A stretch of 64,000 bases of DNA, from contig NZ_LR733825.1 of the NCBI RefSeq assembly GCF_902506535.1, positions 3,206-67,205 on the forward strand, written 5' to 3'. The notes under the pieces are model-generated. The model saw only the letters and a list, made by a program, of their open reading frames with translations, was not told the origin of the DNA and did not search any database. Positions 11,023 through 23,398 of the stretch are shown piece by piece (position 1 is the stretch's first letter; each line of letters starts with the position of its first letter). Source of the stretch: Pseudomonas sp. 8Z (GTDB lineage Bacteria; Pseudomonadota; Gammaproteobacteria; Pseudomonadales; Pseudomonadaceae). Made by a program: the position numbers and the translations under genes.

Positions 11023-11891
11023 GCGTCGTCCTCGGCGAGTTTGTACAGGTATTGGCCGTAGCCCGTCTTGCCGAAGGCCTTGGCCTGTTCCAGCAGGCGC
11101 TGGCGGTCGATCCAGCCCTGGCCGTAGGCAATTTCTTCGAGGCAGGCGATCTTCAGACCCTGGCGCTTTTCCACGGTCTGCACGTAATGCGAGGCATCCA
11201 GCAGACTGTCGTGGGTGCCGGTGTCGAGCCAGGCGAAGCCGCGGCCGAAGCGCTCGACGCGCAGATCGCCACGGGCCAGGTAGGCGTTGTTGACGTCGGT
11301 GACCTCCAGTTCGCCGCGTGGCGAAGGCTTGACCGCCTTGGCGATCTGCACCACGTCGTTGTCGTAGAAATACAGGCCGGTAACGGCGTAGCTGGATTTC
11401 GGCTGCGTCGGCTTTTCCTCGATGGACAAGGCGTTGCCGGCGGCATCGAACTCCACCACGCCGAAACGCTCGGGGTCACTGACCCAGTAGCCGAATACCG
11501 TGGCACCGCTCGGTTGACTGGCGGCGCGCAGCAGTTTTTCGGTGAAGTGCTGGCCGTGGAAGATGTTGTCGCCAAGGATCAGGCACACCGCGTCATCACC
11601 GATGAACGACTCGCCGATCAGGAAGGCCTGGGCCAGGCCGTCCGGCGAGGGCTGCTCGGCATATTGCAGATGGATACCGAACTGGCTGCCGTCGCCGAGC
11701 ATCTTGATGAAGTTGGGCAGATCCTGCGGGGTGGAGATGACCAGAATGTCGCGAATGCCCGCGAGCATCAGCACCGACAACGGGTAATAGATCATCGGTT
11801 TGTCGTAGATCGGCAGCAGTTGCTTGGACACGCCGAGGGTGATGGGGTGCAAGCGGGTGCCGGAGCCGCCGGCGAGGATGATGCCTTTCAT
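11019..11891 (-). CDS. rmlA: Glucose-1-phosphate thymidylyltransferase RmlA
   Basis: A 290-residue nucleotidyltransferase. The start at 11891 gives [20 protein letters not shown], the family signature loop; the 13-residue upstream extension is rejected. [24 protein letters not shown] and LGDNIFHG are characteristic substrate segments. It makes dTDP-glucose, the first and feedback-regulated step to dTDP-L-rhamnose. It follows rmlB after an 84-nt gap and overlaps rmlC by 4 bp. Confidence 0.96.
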   Translation of the reverse strand: MKGIILAGGSGTRLHPITLGVSKQLLPIYDKPMIYYPLSVLMLAGIRDILVISTPQDLPNFIKMLGDGSQFGIHLQYAEQPSPDGLAQAFLIGESFIGDDAVCLILGDNIFHGQHFTEKLLRAASQPSGATVFGYWVSDPERFGVVEFDAAGNALSIEEKPTQPKSSYAVTGLYFYDNDVVQIAKAVKPSPRGELEVTDVNNAYLARGDLRVERFGRGFAWLDTGTHDSLLDASHYVQTVEKRQGLKIACLEEIAYGQGWIDRQRLLEQAKAFGKTGYGQYLYKLAEDDA

Positions 11892-11975
11892 GTGTGCTGT
11901 GCTCCTTGTCGATGCGCCGGGCGGGTGCAACGCGCCGCTGTCTGGCTGGGGGGCACCCGCCCTACGTCTTGAACT

Positions 11976-13037
11976 TTAGAGGGTGCCGAGTCGTTGTCCC
12001 TGGTAGCTGCCATCCTGCACGCGGCGGCACCAGTCTAGGTTGTCCAGATACCACTGCACGGTCTTGCGCAGGCCGCTTTCGAAGGTCTCCTGCGGTACCC
12101 AGCCCAGTTCGCGTTCGATCTTGCCGGCGTCGATGGCATAGCGCAGGTCATGGCCTGGGCGATCCTTGACGTAGGTGATGAGGTCTTCGTAACGAGCGAT
12201 GCTGGCAGGCTTCTCGGGTGCCAGCTCTTCCAGCAGTGCGCAGATGGCTTTCACCACATCAAGGTTCTTCTGCTCGTTGTGCCCGCCGATATTGTAGGTC
12301 TCGCCCACCGTGCCGTGGGTGACCACCTGCAGCAGGGCGCGCGCGTGATCCTCCACGTATAACCAGTCGCGCACTTGTTGGCCGTTGCCGTACACCGGCA
12401 GCGGCTTGCCTGCCAGGGCGTTGAGGATCATCAGCGGGATCAACTTCTCCGGGAAGTGATAGGGGCCGTAGTTGTTCGAACAGTTGGTGATCAGCACCGG
12501 CAGGCCATAGGTGCGTTGCCAGGCGCGAACCAGGTGGTCGGACGCCGCCTTGCTCGCCGAGTAGGGCGAACTAGGTGCATAGGGTGTGGTTTCGGTGAAG
12601 AGGTCGTCAACGCCGTGCAGGTCGCCGTAGACCTCGTCGGTGGAAATGTGGTGCAAGCGAAAAGCTGCCTTGCGTTCGTTATCCAGTCCCAGCCAGTAGG
12701 CGCGCACGCTCTCCAGCAGGCTGTAGGTGCCAACGATGTTGGTCTGGATAAAAGCCGCCGGGCCATCGATGGAGCGGTCGACGTGCGATTCGGCGGCCAG
12801 ATGCATGACTGCATCGGGCTGGAACTCGGCCAAGAGCTGGCTGACCAGCGCATGGTCGGCGATGTCTCCCTGCACGAAGCGATAGCGCGGGCTGTCGCTG
12901 ATGGGCTGTAGCGACTCCAGATTACCGGCATAGGTCAGTTTGTCGAGGTTCAGGACCTGGTGCTCGGTTGCCAGAATCAGGTGACGAATCAGGGCCGAAC
13001 CAATGAAACCAGCGCCGCCGGTGATCAGAATACGCAT
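11976..13037 (-). CDS. rmlB: dTDP-glucose 4,6-dehydratase RmlB
   Basis: A 353-residue extended short-chain dehydrogenase. [20 protein letters not shown] binds [14 protein letters not shown], then [15 protein letters not shown], carry the catalytic Thr-Asp-Glu and Tyr-xxx-Lys. It converts dTDP-glucose to the 4-keto-6-deoxy sugar. It is the promoter-proximal gene of rmlBACD and divides divergently from pslA across 336 nt. The order B-A-C-D differs from the rmlBDAC order known in P. aeruginosa. Confidence 0.96.
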   Translation of the reverse strand: MRILITGGAGFIGSALIRHLILATEHQVLNLDKLTYAGNLESLQPISDSPRYRFVQGDIADHALVSQLLAEFQPDAVMHLAAESHVDRSIDGPAAFIQTNIVGTYSLLESVRAYWLGLDNERKAAFRLHHISTDEVYGDLHGVDDLFTETTPYAPSSPYSASKAASDHLVRAWQRTYGLPVLITNCSNNYGPYHFPEKLIPLMILNALAGKPLPVYGNGQQVRDWLYVEDHARALLQVVTHGTVGETYNIGGHNEQKNLDVVKAICALLEELAPEKPASIARYEDLITYVKDRPGHDLRYAIDAGKIERELGWVPQETFESGLRKTVQWYLDNLDWCRRVQDGSYQGQRLGTL

Positions 13038-13373
13038 GGAAAACCTATCAGTGTGAGGCTACTTGGTCGTGGCGATCATAAACCAGCGTAGAGGTTCATC
13101 CGAGTTGGAGTGCGTGATTAAAGCATGGCAGCCCGTGGCCGAAACCTTTGGATGAGAGCCTTCACACTCGGCGCTTTTGCGCTGATTTCATGGCGTCATT
13201 TATCAGTTGTGCTATTGGTTAAGTTGGATGTTGAAACGCCAGCATAAAAGTGGTTTAGTCGCGCCATAATTGTTGACGAAATATTGTCATCTTGGCGTTT
13301 ATACGGATTTTTTCTGCCTTTTTTCTGGCGTTTAGAGCGTGCAAACAGAAGCTATGGCGGGGGTAACGGTTTC
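13038..13373. promoter_or_regulatory. Divergent rml/psl control region
   Basis: This 336-nt gap separates rmlB (minus) from pslA (plus). The AT-rich right half holds a possible psl promoter, TTGACG at 13273-13278 with TTTATA about 19 nt downstream. An open frame into pslA could start at a TTG at 13284, but no ribosome site supports it. In P. aeruginosa psl is RpoS-dependent and controlled by FleQ, AmrZ and RsmA; none of those sites can be assigned here with certainty. Confidence 0.45.
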
Positions 13374-14807
13374 ATGCGTCAGTCGTCAGTTGGTGGCTCA
13401 TTGCTGGCGCGCCCTGGCTTCATCGAGTACTTCCTTGCAGGTTGTCGGCTGGTTCATGGACTTACCGCTGCGTTGCCGGGATTGCTGCTTTTGCTGTGGT
13501 TGTCGGAGGAACCGGCCCTTACGCAGAGCTATGCGACGGTGCTGCTGTTTTTCAGCGTGCTGACGGTGATGATGTTCCAGGCGCTCGGCATTTACTCCGA
13601 TGAGATTTTCAGCAGTTTGCTGCGCTTCCGGGTGATGTTTTTCGCCTGGTCGGCGGCCTTTTGCCTGTTGCTGTTCATGCATCAGGCGCTGGCCATGTTC
13701 AATTTCATGCAGTGGTATTACCTGAGCTTCTGGTTCCTCGCCAGCCTGATGGCGTTCGGCGCCGAGCGGTTGTTGGTGTTGTCGCTGTTTCGTTACTGGA
13801 TTCGCTCCGGGCAGCACCTGCAGGCCGCAGTGATACTTGGCGCGACCGAAAACGGCATACGGCTAGCTGAGTTCATGATGCGTCATGCCGATGTTCGCTC
13901 GGGGCTTATCGGCTTCATCGATGACCGTATCGGGCGCTTGCCTGAGAAAGTGGCAGGCCTGCCGCTGCTGGGCAATAGTCGAGAACTGGAACGCCTGGTG
14001 CGCGAGGAGCGTATTACTCAGGTCCTGGTCGCTTTGCCCTGGGCGGCGGAAAACCGCATTGGGCAGATTGTCCGTGAGTTGCGGCGCTTGCCGGTTAACG
14101 TCTTGCTGGTGCCGGATATGCTGGCCTTTCGGCATGCGCGTAATCGGATCACGCAGGTTGCCGGTTTGCCGATGTTCAACGTGTCGGAACGGCCACTCGA
14201 TGGCTGGTCGCCATTGATCAAGCGTTTGGAAGATCTGCTTCTGGCGTCGTTGGCGCTGACTCTGGCTTTGCCCGTCATGATTCTGGTGGCGTTGGCGATC
14301 AAGCTCGATTCGCCAGGGCCTGTGCTGTTTCGGCAAAAGCGCTATGGCTACAACAACAAGCTGATCGAGGTGTTCAAGTTCCGCTCGATGTACTGCGATA
14401 AGGCCGACGCCAACGCTGAACGGCAAACGACGCGCGACGATGATCGCATCACGCGAGTTGGTCGTTTGATTCGCAAGACCAGCCTGGATGAGCTGCCACA
14501 GCTATTCAATGTCCTGCTGGGCAGTATGTCGATGGTTGGGCCGCGACCGCATGCTACGGCGACCAAAGCGGCGGGTATCCTCTTCGAGGAGGCGGTCAAG
14601 GAGTACACCGCGCGTCATCGGGTCAAACCGGGCATCACCGGTTGGGCGCAGATCAACGGCTATCGAGGTGAGACCGATACGCTGGAGAAGATCGAAAAAC
14701 GCGTCGAGTTCGACCTGCAGTACATCGAGAGCTGGTCTGTCTGGTTCGACCTTTACATCCTGTTCCGCACCTTGCCGGCGGTTCTTTTCACCCGAGAGGC
14801 CTACTAG
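13374..14807 (+). CDS. pslA: PslA, polyprenyl-phosphate sugar-1-phosphate transferase
   Basis: A 477-residue membrane protein, matching PslA in length. The ATG at 13374 has a GGGGGTAA ribosome site 10 nt upstream. Four to five N-terminal membrane helices (about 20-150) are followed by a nucleotide-binding-like fold ([14 protein letters not shown]), another helix (about 300) and the catalytic WcaJ/WbaP-type domain with [36 protein letters not shown] and MVGPRPH. It loads the first sugar phosphate onto undecaprenyl phosphate and begins Psl repeat assembly in the inner membrane. It is the first gene of the operon, 2 nt from pslB. Function is inferred from family and synteny. Confidence 0.92.
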   Translation: MRQSSVGGSLLARPGFIEYFLAGCRLVHGLTAALPGLLLLLWLSEEPALTQSYATVLLFFSVLTVMMFQALGIYSDEIFSSLLRFRVMFFAWSAAFCLLLFMHQALAMFNFMQWYYLSFWFLASLMAFGAERLLVLSLFRYWIRSGQHLQAAVILGATENGIRLAEFMMRHADVRSGLIGFIDDRIGRLPEKVAGLPLLGNSRELERLVREERITQVLVALPWAAENRIGQIVRELRRLPVNVLLVPDMLAFRHARNRITQVAGLPMFNVSERPLDGWSPLIKRLEDLLLASLALTLALPVMILVALAIKLDSPGPVLFRQKRYGYNNKLIEVFKFRSMYCDKADANAERQTTRDDDRITRVGRLIRKTSLDELPQLFNVLLGSMSMVGPRPHATATKAAGILFEEAVKEYTARHRVKPGITGWAQINGYRGETDTLEKIEKRVEFDLQYIESWSVWFDLYILFRTLPAVLFTREAY

Positions 14808-14809
14808 TC

Positions 14810-16267
14810 ATGAGCGCCCTTGTTCCCTGCATCATCGCTGGTGGCGCCGGTACCCGCCTGTGGCCTGTGTCGCGGGAGGCCATGCCCAAACCCTTTATGC
14901 GTCTGGCCGACGGCCAGAGTCTGCTGCAGAAAACTTTCGAGCGTGTCGCCGGGCTGGCTGACGTTGCCCAGTTGCTCACCGTGATCAATCGCGAGTTGCT
15001 GTTTCGCACGCTTGATGATTACCGGGCAATGAATCGTGGGCGTTTGGGCCTGGACTTTCTGCTTGAGCCGCTTGGGCGCAATACCGCGCCGGCCATCGCG
15101 GCAGCAGCGCTGCATGTCGCGCGTCACTACGGTGACGATGCCCACCTGCTGATATTGCCCGCCGATCATTTGATTCGTGAGCAGGCTGCGTTTGTTGCGG
15201 CCATCGCTCAGGCCCGCGAGCTGGCTGATGCCGGTTGGCTGGTGACCTTCGGGGTTCGTCCGACTCACGCCGAAACCGGCTATGGCTACATTCAACAAGG
15301 TGAGGCGCTAGAGCAGGGCGGTCACGCTGTCGCCAGCTTCGTGGAAAAACCCGACCTGGCCACTGCGCAGGGCTATTTGGCCGGTGGCCAGCACCTGTGG
15401 AATGCCGGCATGTTCTGCTTTCGCGCCGATGTGCTGCTGCGTGAGCTGCGCGAGCATGCACCGGAGGTGGTCGAGGGGGTGGAGCGCTGTCTGGCGCAAA
15501 GCGCGCCTGCTGCGGGCAAGCAGGGTGTGCAGTGTGAGCTGGATGCGCAGAGCTTCGCCCAGGTGACAGACATTTCCATCGACTACGCGCTGATGGAGCG
15601 CTCTGCCAAGGTGGCCGTAGTGCCTTGCGATCTGGGCTGGAGCGATATCGGCTCGTGGCAGGCGCTGCGTGAACTGACGCCCGCCGATGCCAATGGCAAC
15701 CAGATTCGTGGCGAGGCGGTGCTGCACAATGTCACCGGCTGCTACATCGATTCGCCCAAGCGCTTGATCGGTGCTGTCGGCGTGCACGATCTGGTGGTGG
15801 TCGATACGCCCGATGCCTTGCTGATTGCCGACGCCAACAACACCCAGGACGTTAAGTACGTTGCCCAGCAATTGAAGGCGCGTGGCCATGAGGCCTATCG
15901 TCTGCACCGCACCGTCACGCGGCCATGGGGCACCTACACCGTGCTTGAGGAAGGCTCGCGTTTCAAGATCAAACGCATCATGGTGCGCCCCGGCGAGTCG
16001 CTCTCATTGCAGATGCACCACCACCGTAGCGAACACTGGATTGTCGTCAGTGGCATGGCACGGGTAGTCAATGGCGAGCGTGATTTCTTGCTCAACACCA
16101 ACGAGTCGACCTTCATACCGGCAGGTCATCGTCACCGTCTGGTGAATCCAGGCGTGATCGATCTGGTGATGATCGAGGTGCAGAGCGGTGAGTACCTGGG
16201 CGAGGACGATATCGTGCGTTTCAACGATATCTACGGGCGCACAGGCGATGGCAAGGTGCCGGGCTGA
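14810..16267 (+). CDS. pslB: PslB, mannose-1-phosphate guanylyltransferase / mannose-6-phosphate isomerase
   Basis: A 485-residue bifunctional type II enzyme. The N-terminal guanylyltransferase has GGAGTRLWPVSREAMPKPF and the substrate motif FVEKPD. The C-terminal cupin isomerase has TRPWGTYTVLEEGSRFKIKR and QMHHHRSEHW, whose histidines bind metal. It supplies GDP-mannose for Psl. The gene is 2 nt after pslA and overlaps pslC (TGATG). Paralogues AlgA and WbpW make the same product, so the name pslB rests on position. Its cupin resembles the two extra cupins at 20347-20688 and 20800-21159. Confidence 0.93.
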   Translation: MSALVPCIIAGGAGTRLWPVSREAMPKPFMRLADGQSLLQKTFERVAGLADVAQLLTVINRELLFRTLDDYRAMNRGRLGLDFLLEPLGRNTAPAIAAAALHVARHYGDDAHLLILPADHLIREQAAFVAAIAQARELADAGWLVTFGVRPTHAETGYGYIQQGEALEQGGHAVASFVEKPDLATAQGYLAGGQHLWNAGMFCFRADVLLRELREHAPEVVEGVERCLAQSAPAAGKQGVQCELDAQSFAQVTDISIDYALMERSAKVAVVPCDLGWSDIGSWQALRELTPADANGNQIRGEAVLHNVTGCYIDSPKRLIGAVGVHDLVVVDTPDALLIADANNTQDVKYVAQQLKARGHEAYRLHRTVTRPWGTYTVLEEGSRFKIKRIMVRPGESLSLQMHHHRSEHWIVVSGMARVVNGERDFLLNTNESTFIPAGHRHRLVNPGVIDLVMIEVQSGEYLGEDDIVRFNDIYGRTGDGKVPG

Positions 16268-17178
16268 TGCGTGTCGCGCTGATTATTCCGACCCGCAATG
16301 CGGGTGCTCATCTTGATCGACTGCTGCCAGCTCTCGCCGCGCAAACGCTGCAGCCGGATGAGTTTCTCGTGGTCGACAGCGCCTCGCGCGACGATACCGT
16401 GGCGCGTTTTCGCCATGCCGGTGCTCGGGTCGAGGTGATCGAGCCGAGCCAGTTCAACCATGGCGGCACGCGGCGCTGGGCCAGTCAGCAGGTCGCGGCC
16501 GATGTGCTTATCTATCTGACTCAGGACGCCATTCCGGCGGGGCCGGAGAGTTTTGCTCGGGTGGTGGCCAACTTGCAGGCTGAGGCGGATATCGGCGTCG
16601 CTTACGGACGCCAATTGCCACACCCGGACGCGGGCCTGCTGGGGGCGCAATCACGGCGCTTCAACTACCCGGCGCAGGGGCGAACCAAGCGTTTGGCCGA
16701 TGCTGCGCAGTTGGGCATCAAGACGTGTTTCAGTTCTGACTCCTTCGCGGTCTACAATCGCACCGCGCTAGAGGCGGTTGGCGGCTTCCCGCAGGACGTG
16801 ATTGGCAGCGAAGACGCCTATGTCGCCGCGCGCATGCTCCTGGCTGGCTATGCCGTGCGTTATGCCGCCGATGCCGAAGTACAGCATTCCCATGATTACC
16901 GCTTGCTCGAAGAGTTTCGCCGCTATTTCGATATCGGCGTGTTCTATGGGCGTGAGCGCTGGATCGGCCAGGCCTTTGGTACTGCCGGTGGTGAGGGCTT
17001 GCGCTATGTGCGTGCAGAGCTTGAGGCGCTGCAGGGAGCCGGGGCACTGTGGCGAGCTCCAGAAGTGCTGCTGCGCACCTTTTGCAAGTTGTTGGGGTAT
17101 CGCTTGGGCCATGTTGAGGCGTACCTGCCTCGTGCCATGAAGCGCCGTATTAGCATGTTTTCCACCTACTGGACCTAG
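16267..17178 (+). CDS. pslC: PslC, family 2 glycosyltransferase
   Basis: A 303-residue GT-A enzyme, the same length as PslC. Features are IIPTRNAGAHLDRLLPALAA, VDSASRDDTVARF, the metal-site region LTQDAIPAG and the acceptor loop GSEDAYVAARMLLAGY. It resembles rhamnosyltransferases of the WbbL type and probably adds a sugar to the lipid-linked Psl repeat in the cytoplasm. The start overlaps the pslB stop, indicating coupling. Donor and linkage cannot be read from sequence. Confidence 0.88.
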   Translation: MRVALIIPTRNAGAHLDRLLPALAAQTLQPDEFLVVDSASRDDTVARFRHAGARVEVIEPSQFNHGGTRRWASQQVAADVLIYLTQDAIPAGPESFARVVANLQAEADIGVAYGRQLPHPDAGLLGAQSRRFNYPAQGRTKRLADAAQLGIKTCFSSDSFAVYNRTALEAVGGFPQDVIGSEDAYVAARMLLAGYAVRYAADAEVQHSHDYRLLEEFRRYFDIGVFYGRERWIGQAFGTAGGEGLRYVRAELEALQGAGALWRAPEVLLRTFCKLLGYRLGHVEAYLPRAMKRRISMFSTYWT

Positions 17179-17182
17179 ACCT

Positions 17183-18004
17183 ATGTTTGCTCATACTCGA
17201 ATGTCATCCGTTCAGTCCCGGCTCTGGGTTACGGCCTTGCTGGCGGTGTTGCTGGCAGGCTGCAGTACGCCTGCCCGCGTGCACTTACCCGACGACGATG
17301 CGCTCAAGCTACGCCACTCGGAGATCTACAAGCTGGCCGACCTGCCACCTCCGCAGGTGCGTATTCAGAGCGGCGATACCCTGCGCATCGTGCGTGACGC
17401 ACAGGAACCTTCTGAGAAGGACGACATGACCCTGTTTGTGGTGCGCCCCGATGGCCTGTTTTCGATGCCTTACGTGGGGCTGATTCAGGCGGCGGGGCGT
17501 ACGCCCGAGGATGTAGCCAAAGAGGTCACGGGCAAGCTGAGCAAGATCTACCGCCGCCCCAACGCCACGGTGAACATCGCCATCGCGCCGAGCAACAAGG
17601 TTTACGTCGGCGGTGCCGTGCCCAATGCGGCGTTCTTCGACCTGGTCGGTCACGCCACTCTGGAGCAGGTGCTGCTGGCCTCTGGCGGCGTGCTGCCCTC
17701 GGCTGACAGCGACAATATCGCCCTGCTGCGCGCCGGTGATGACGGCAAGTACAAACTGTATTTCTTCAGCCTGGCGTCGTTGCTGCAAGACAAGGAACGC
17801 CCGATGGTGGCCATGCAGCGTGGCGACATCATCTATGTGCCGCAGTCTGGCATCGGCAGCGCGGTGGAGGCTGTGGATATGTACTTCACCCGACTTATTC
17901 CGATCAACAAGGGCATTGGGGTTGGGTTCAACTATGACCTGAACTCAAGGGATATCAGCAACAGCGGTAACACCACCAATAATATTGGAACCGTCAATAA
18001 CTAA
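17183..18004 (+). CDS. pslD: PslD, outer-membrane polysaccharide export lipoprotein (Wza family)
   Basis: A 273-residue export protein. The hydrophobic segment LWVTALLAVLLAGCS contains a lipobox (LAGC), so the mature protein should be a lipoprotein. A Poly_export domain follows (RIQSGDTLRIVRDAQ, VRPDGLFSMPYVGLIQAAG) and then a SLBB-like repeat (VYVGGAVPNAAFFDLVGHATLEQVLLASGG). It would form the outer-membrane conduit with the PslE co-polymerases. The C-terminus is rich in Asn/Gly/Thr. An internal ATG at 17201 is an alternative start. It is 56 nt before the GTG start of the pslE fusion. Confidence 0.9.
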   Translation: MFAHTRMSSVQSRLWVTALLAVLLAGCSTPARVHLPDDDALKLRHSEIYKLADLPPPQVRIQSGDTLRIVRDAQEPSEKDDMTLFVVRPDGLFSMPYVGLIQAAGRTPEDVAKEVTGKLSKIYRRPNATVNIAIAPSNKVYVGGAVPNAAFFDLVGHATLEQVLLASGGVLPSADSDNIALLRAGDDGKYKLYFFSLASLLQDKERPMVAMQRGDIIYVPQSGIGSAVEAVDMYFTRLIPINKGIGVGFNYDLNSRDISNSGNTTNNIGTVNN

Positions 18005-18060
18005 TCATGTTGCGAGTGGCTGTACAGGCCACTCACTGGCACTCACATTGGAGTGATTAA

Positions 18061-20688
<2,628 letters not shown>

Positions 20689-20799
20689 TTCATCATGGCC
20701 TTGCCAGCCAAGCGCCGCTTGGCGTGATATAGCCGCGGTTCCTGGCGTAGCTCGCCGGAGCCGGACACGACAACTTCAAGCATTAAGGAATAGTTATTC

Positions 20800-21159
20800 A
20801 TGGCCAACGAATTTTTCCACGCCGCCAGCACCGCGCCTCAGGGGCTTTGCCAACATACCTGGGGCACCAGCCTGGCTCTGGAAGAGTCGCCGCGTCATTG
20901 CCTGGTCAAGGTCACCATCGCGCCGGGTCAAGGGCTGCCTGCTCACTACCACCAGCACCGCAGCAAGCGCCTGCTGGTGCTGTCCGGCATTCTGCATGTC
21001 GATATCGACGGCCAGGTGCACCGCCTGCGTGCAGGTGAGGGGCTGGGCGTGGCGCTGGAACAGGTGCACGCAATGAACAACCCCAGCGTGGCTCCGGTGC
21101 AGTTCTATGAAATTCAGTCGGGCGATTACTTCGGTGCCGAGGACGTCACCTTCGTCTGA
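20800..21159 (+). CDS. Stand-alone cupin protein in the psl operon
   Basis: A 119-residue single-domain cupin. AAGGAA lies 10 nt before the ATG. The core YHQHRSKRLLVLSGILHVDIDGQVHRLRAGEG and the end YEIQSGDYFGAEDVTFV align by eye with the cupin tail of PslE1 and with the C-terminal isomerase domain of PslB, including the His-rich metal site. It lacks a nucleotidyltransferase domain and is shorter than any known mannose-6-phosphate isomerase, so enzymatic activity is uncertain; sugar-nucleotide binding or regulation are alternatives. It lies between the two pslE copies, 111 nt after the first. Confidence 0.85.
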   Translation: MANEFFHAASTAPQGLCQHTWGTSLALEESPRHCLVKVTIAPGQGLPAHYHQHRSKRLLVLSGILHVDIDGQVHRLRAGEGLGVALEQVHAMNNPSVAPVQFYEIQSGDYFGAEDVTFV

Positions 21160-21406
21160 AATTGAACGCCGCCTGTGCGCTCCGGCCTGGCCGGGCGCTG
21201 GCGGCATGATTACATGCCATCGTGCAAGGAGTCGCCGTGATCGGATTTCGAGCCCACTGCGTTACCGTCTGCAAGGCCAGCGCCAGCGAGCACCCGCCGC
21301 GTAGGGCTGAGCAGTTGGCCGTCTCCGCACACGATGCCCGAATTCTTCCTGCCGCCTCGCGTTACCAGGCGTCCGTGCTGCCCTCGTCCGTCATGAGTAT
21401 GTCTAG
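21160..21406. other. Gene-free spacer before the second pslE
   Basis: This 247-nt gap is unusually long for this operon. A 62-codon frame inside it (21222-21410) has no family character. No clear ribosome site precedes the second pslE. It may be what remains of the duplication that produced the two copies. Confidence 0.4.
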
Positions 21407-23398
21407 ATGATCGATATCCGCTCTTTCCGCGATTTACTGCGGCTGTTCTTCATCTTCCGGCGCGAGTTCGAGGCGGCGGTGGTGGCCACTCTGGTTCTGG
21501 TGCTGCTGGGCGCTTTTCTGCTGCCGGCCAAGTACGAGTCCAATGCGCGCCTGCTGGTCAAACCGGGGCGTGAGAGCACAACGCTGCCCATCGAAGTGGC
21601 CAACCGCCAGGCCTTGATCGCGCCCAGCACACAGCGCGACCCCATCGTCGATGAGGAAAAGATGCTCACCGGGCGCCCGATCGTGCGTATCGTGGCTGAG
21701 CGTTACCTTGAGCAGATGGCGGGTTATCAGCCGCAAGGCGTGTGGAAAACCATCAAGTTCGAGGTCGGCAAGGTTGCCAATGCGGTGATCGAAGCGCTGC
21801 GCAGCGTGTTGCAAATGCTTGGCCTGGTCGAGGAGCAGTCGCCGGTCGATCGTCTGGCCAAGAAGCTGGAGAAGAATTTCACCGTCGGTCATGAGCCCGG
21901 CTCGGCAGTCATGGAAATCAGCTTCAAGTGGGATGACCCGGCCATCGCCCAGAAGGTGGTGCAGACCTGGGTTGATGCCTACCTCGAAGAGCGCGCCCGC
22001 ACTCTTGGCCGCAAGAGCCTGCAGGTGTTCTACGAGAACGAGATGCAGCAGGTCGCGACGCAGATCGACGGCCTGAAGAATGACTTGCGCACGCGCCTGC
22101 AGAGCGTCAACGCGGTCAGCGTCAAGGAGCGTCTGGAGAACCTTACCGACCAGATCAATCGTCTGGCCGATGCGCGTGCCGAGAAGCTCAATGATCAAGC
22201 CGGTATCAGCAGCTTCCTGGCCGACGCCCGCCAGCAGCTCAAGCGCCAGCCGCAGGAAGTGGTGACCGCCCGCGAGGTCAGCCTCAACCCCAACCAGCTT
22301 GATCTGCGTCGTCGTCTCAATGCGCTGGAAGAGCAGCGCGCCGGCCTGCTGCGCACCTTCCTGCCCGACGCACCGCCGGTACGCGAGGTCGATCAGAGCA
22401 TCGAGCAGATGAAGGGCATGATCGCCCGCGAGGCCGAGCGTATCGAGCGCTCGAAGAACTTCGCGCCCAATTCCATCGTGGTCAACCTGCAGCAGCAGAT
22501 CGTCGATGCCGAGCTGCGCGCCAAGCAGTTGGCTGGCCAGCTCAAGGATTACCAGACGCAGCTCGACCAGTTGCAGCAAGAGCGCCTGCGCGTGATGGCC
22601 GATGAGCCGGTGATTAGCCGCTTGCTGCTGGAGCTGACCAACGCCGAGAAGAGTTACGCGCTGTATGCCGAAACCCTGGAGAAGGCGCGCATCGACCAGG
22701 CGCTGGACAACAGCCAGATCAGCAACATCGCCAAGATCGAAGAGGCCACCTTCAACCCCAGCCGCGTCTTCCCCAAAAGCCTGATGATGCTCCTGCTGGC
22801 CTTGCCTGCCGCATTGGCGGTGGGGCTGCTGACGCTGTACCTGTGCTACCTGATTGATCAGCGCATCCACGACGGCGCGCGTGTCGAAGCAGTGTTCAAA
22901 GTGCCGCTGTGGAGCACGTTGCAGGATCTCGGCCCGCAACCCTGGAAACTCGACAGCGCCTTTACCGCCAGCCTCTATCGGCTCTACAGCCACCTGCCCA
23001 CGGAGCGCATCGAGCGCCAGGGGCTGACGCTGGCACTGGCCTCGGCGCGACCTGGCGAAGGCGTACGCTTCGTCACCGAGCAGTTGGCCCGCTTGCTGAT
23101 CGAGCGCGGCCATCAGGTACGCCTGCTCGGCAACGAACCGGCGCGGCCAGGTGAAGTGTTGATCCTCAACGCCTCCTCGCTGTTGAGCAATCAGGAGGCC
23201 TTTATCGCCTTGCGCCGCGCCGACCTGATCGCGCTGGTGGTCGAGGCCAAGACCAGCACCATTCCGGTGGTGCAGAACGCCCTGTCGCTGCTCACCACCG
23301 GTTTCGGCAAGGTCGATGGCATCATCCTCAACAAGCGCCGCTTCGAGGTGCCGGGTTACGTGCTGGATCTGATCCGCCGCCTGCGAGGCGGGGCCTGA
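21407..23398 (+). CDS. pslE: PslE2: Wzz-type polysaccharide co-polymerase
   Basis: A 663-residue protein of the usual PslE length. It starts MIDIRSFRDLLRLFFIFRRE, has one membrane helix near residues 22-42 and another near 462-485, and a periplasmic coiled-coil region in between with PNQLDLRRRLNALEEQRAGL. The cytoplasmic C-terminus resembles bacterial tyrosine kinases but has ASARPGEGVRF where a Walker A lysine is expected, and no tyrosine cluster. It probably sets chain length and links polymerisation to export with PslD. The last base of its stop is the first base of pslF (TGATG). This is the ancestral-length copy. Confidence 0.92.
   Translation: MIDIRSFRDLLRLFFIFRREFEAAVVATLVLVLLGAFLLPAKYESNARLLVKPGRESTTLPIEVANRQALIAPSTQRDPIVDEEKMLTGRPIVRIVAERYLEQMAGYQPQGVWKTIKFEVGKVANAVIEALRSVLQMLGLVEEQSPVDRLAKKLEKNFTVGHEPGSAVMEISFKWDDPAIAQKVVQTWVDAYLEERARTLGRKSLQVFYENEMQQVATQIDGLKNDLRTRLQSVNAVSVKERLENLTDQINRLADARAEKLNDQAGISSFLADARQQLKRQPQEVVTAREVSLNPNQLDLRRRLNALEEQRAGLLRTFLPDAPPVREVDQSIEQMKGMIAREAERIERSKNFAPNSIVVNLQQQIVDAELRAKQLAGQLKDYQTQLDQLQQERLRVMADEPVISRLLLELTNAEKSYALYAETLEKARIDQALDNSQISNIAKIEEATFNPSRVFPKSLMMLLLALPAALAVGLLTLYLCYLIDQRIHDGARVEAVFKVPLWSTLQDLGPQPWKLDSAFTASLYRLYSHLPTERIERQGLTLALASARPGEGVRFVTEQLARLLIERGHQVRLLGNEPARPGEVLILNASSLLSNQEAFIALRRADLIALVVEAKTSTIPVVQNALSLLTTGFGKVDGIILNKRRFEVPGYVLDLIRRLRGGA

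Noticed and set aside
13284..13373. TTG start extending PslA by 30 residues
   Set aside because: No ribosome site; the ATG at 13374 has one and gives the usual PslA length.
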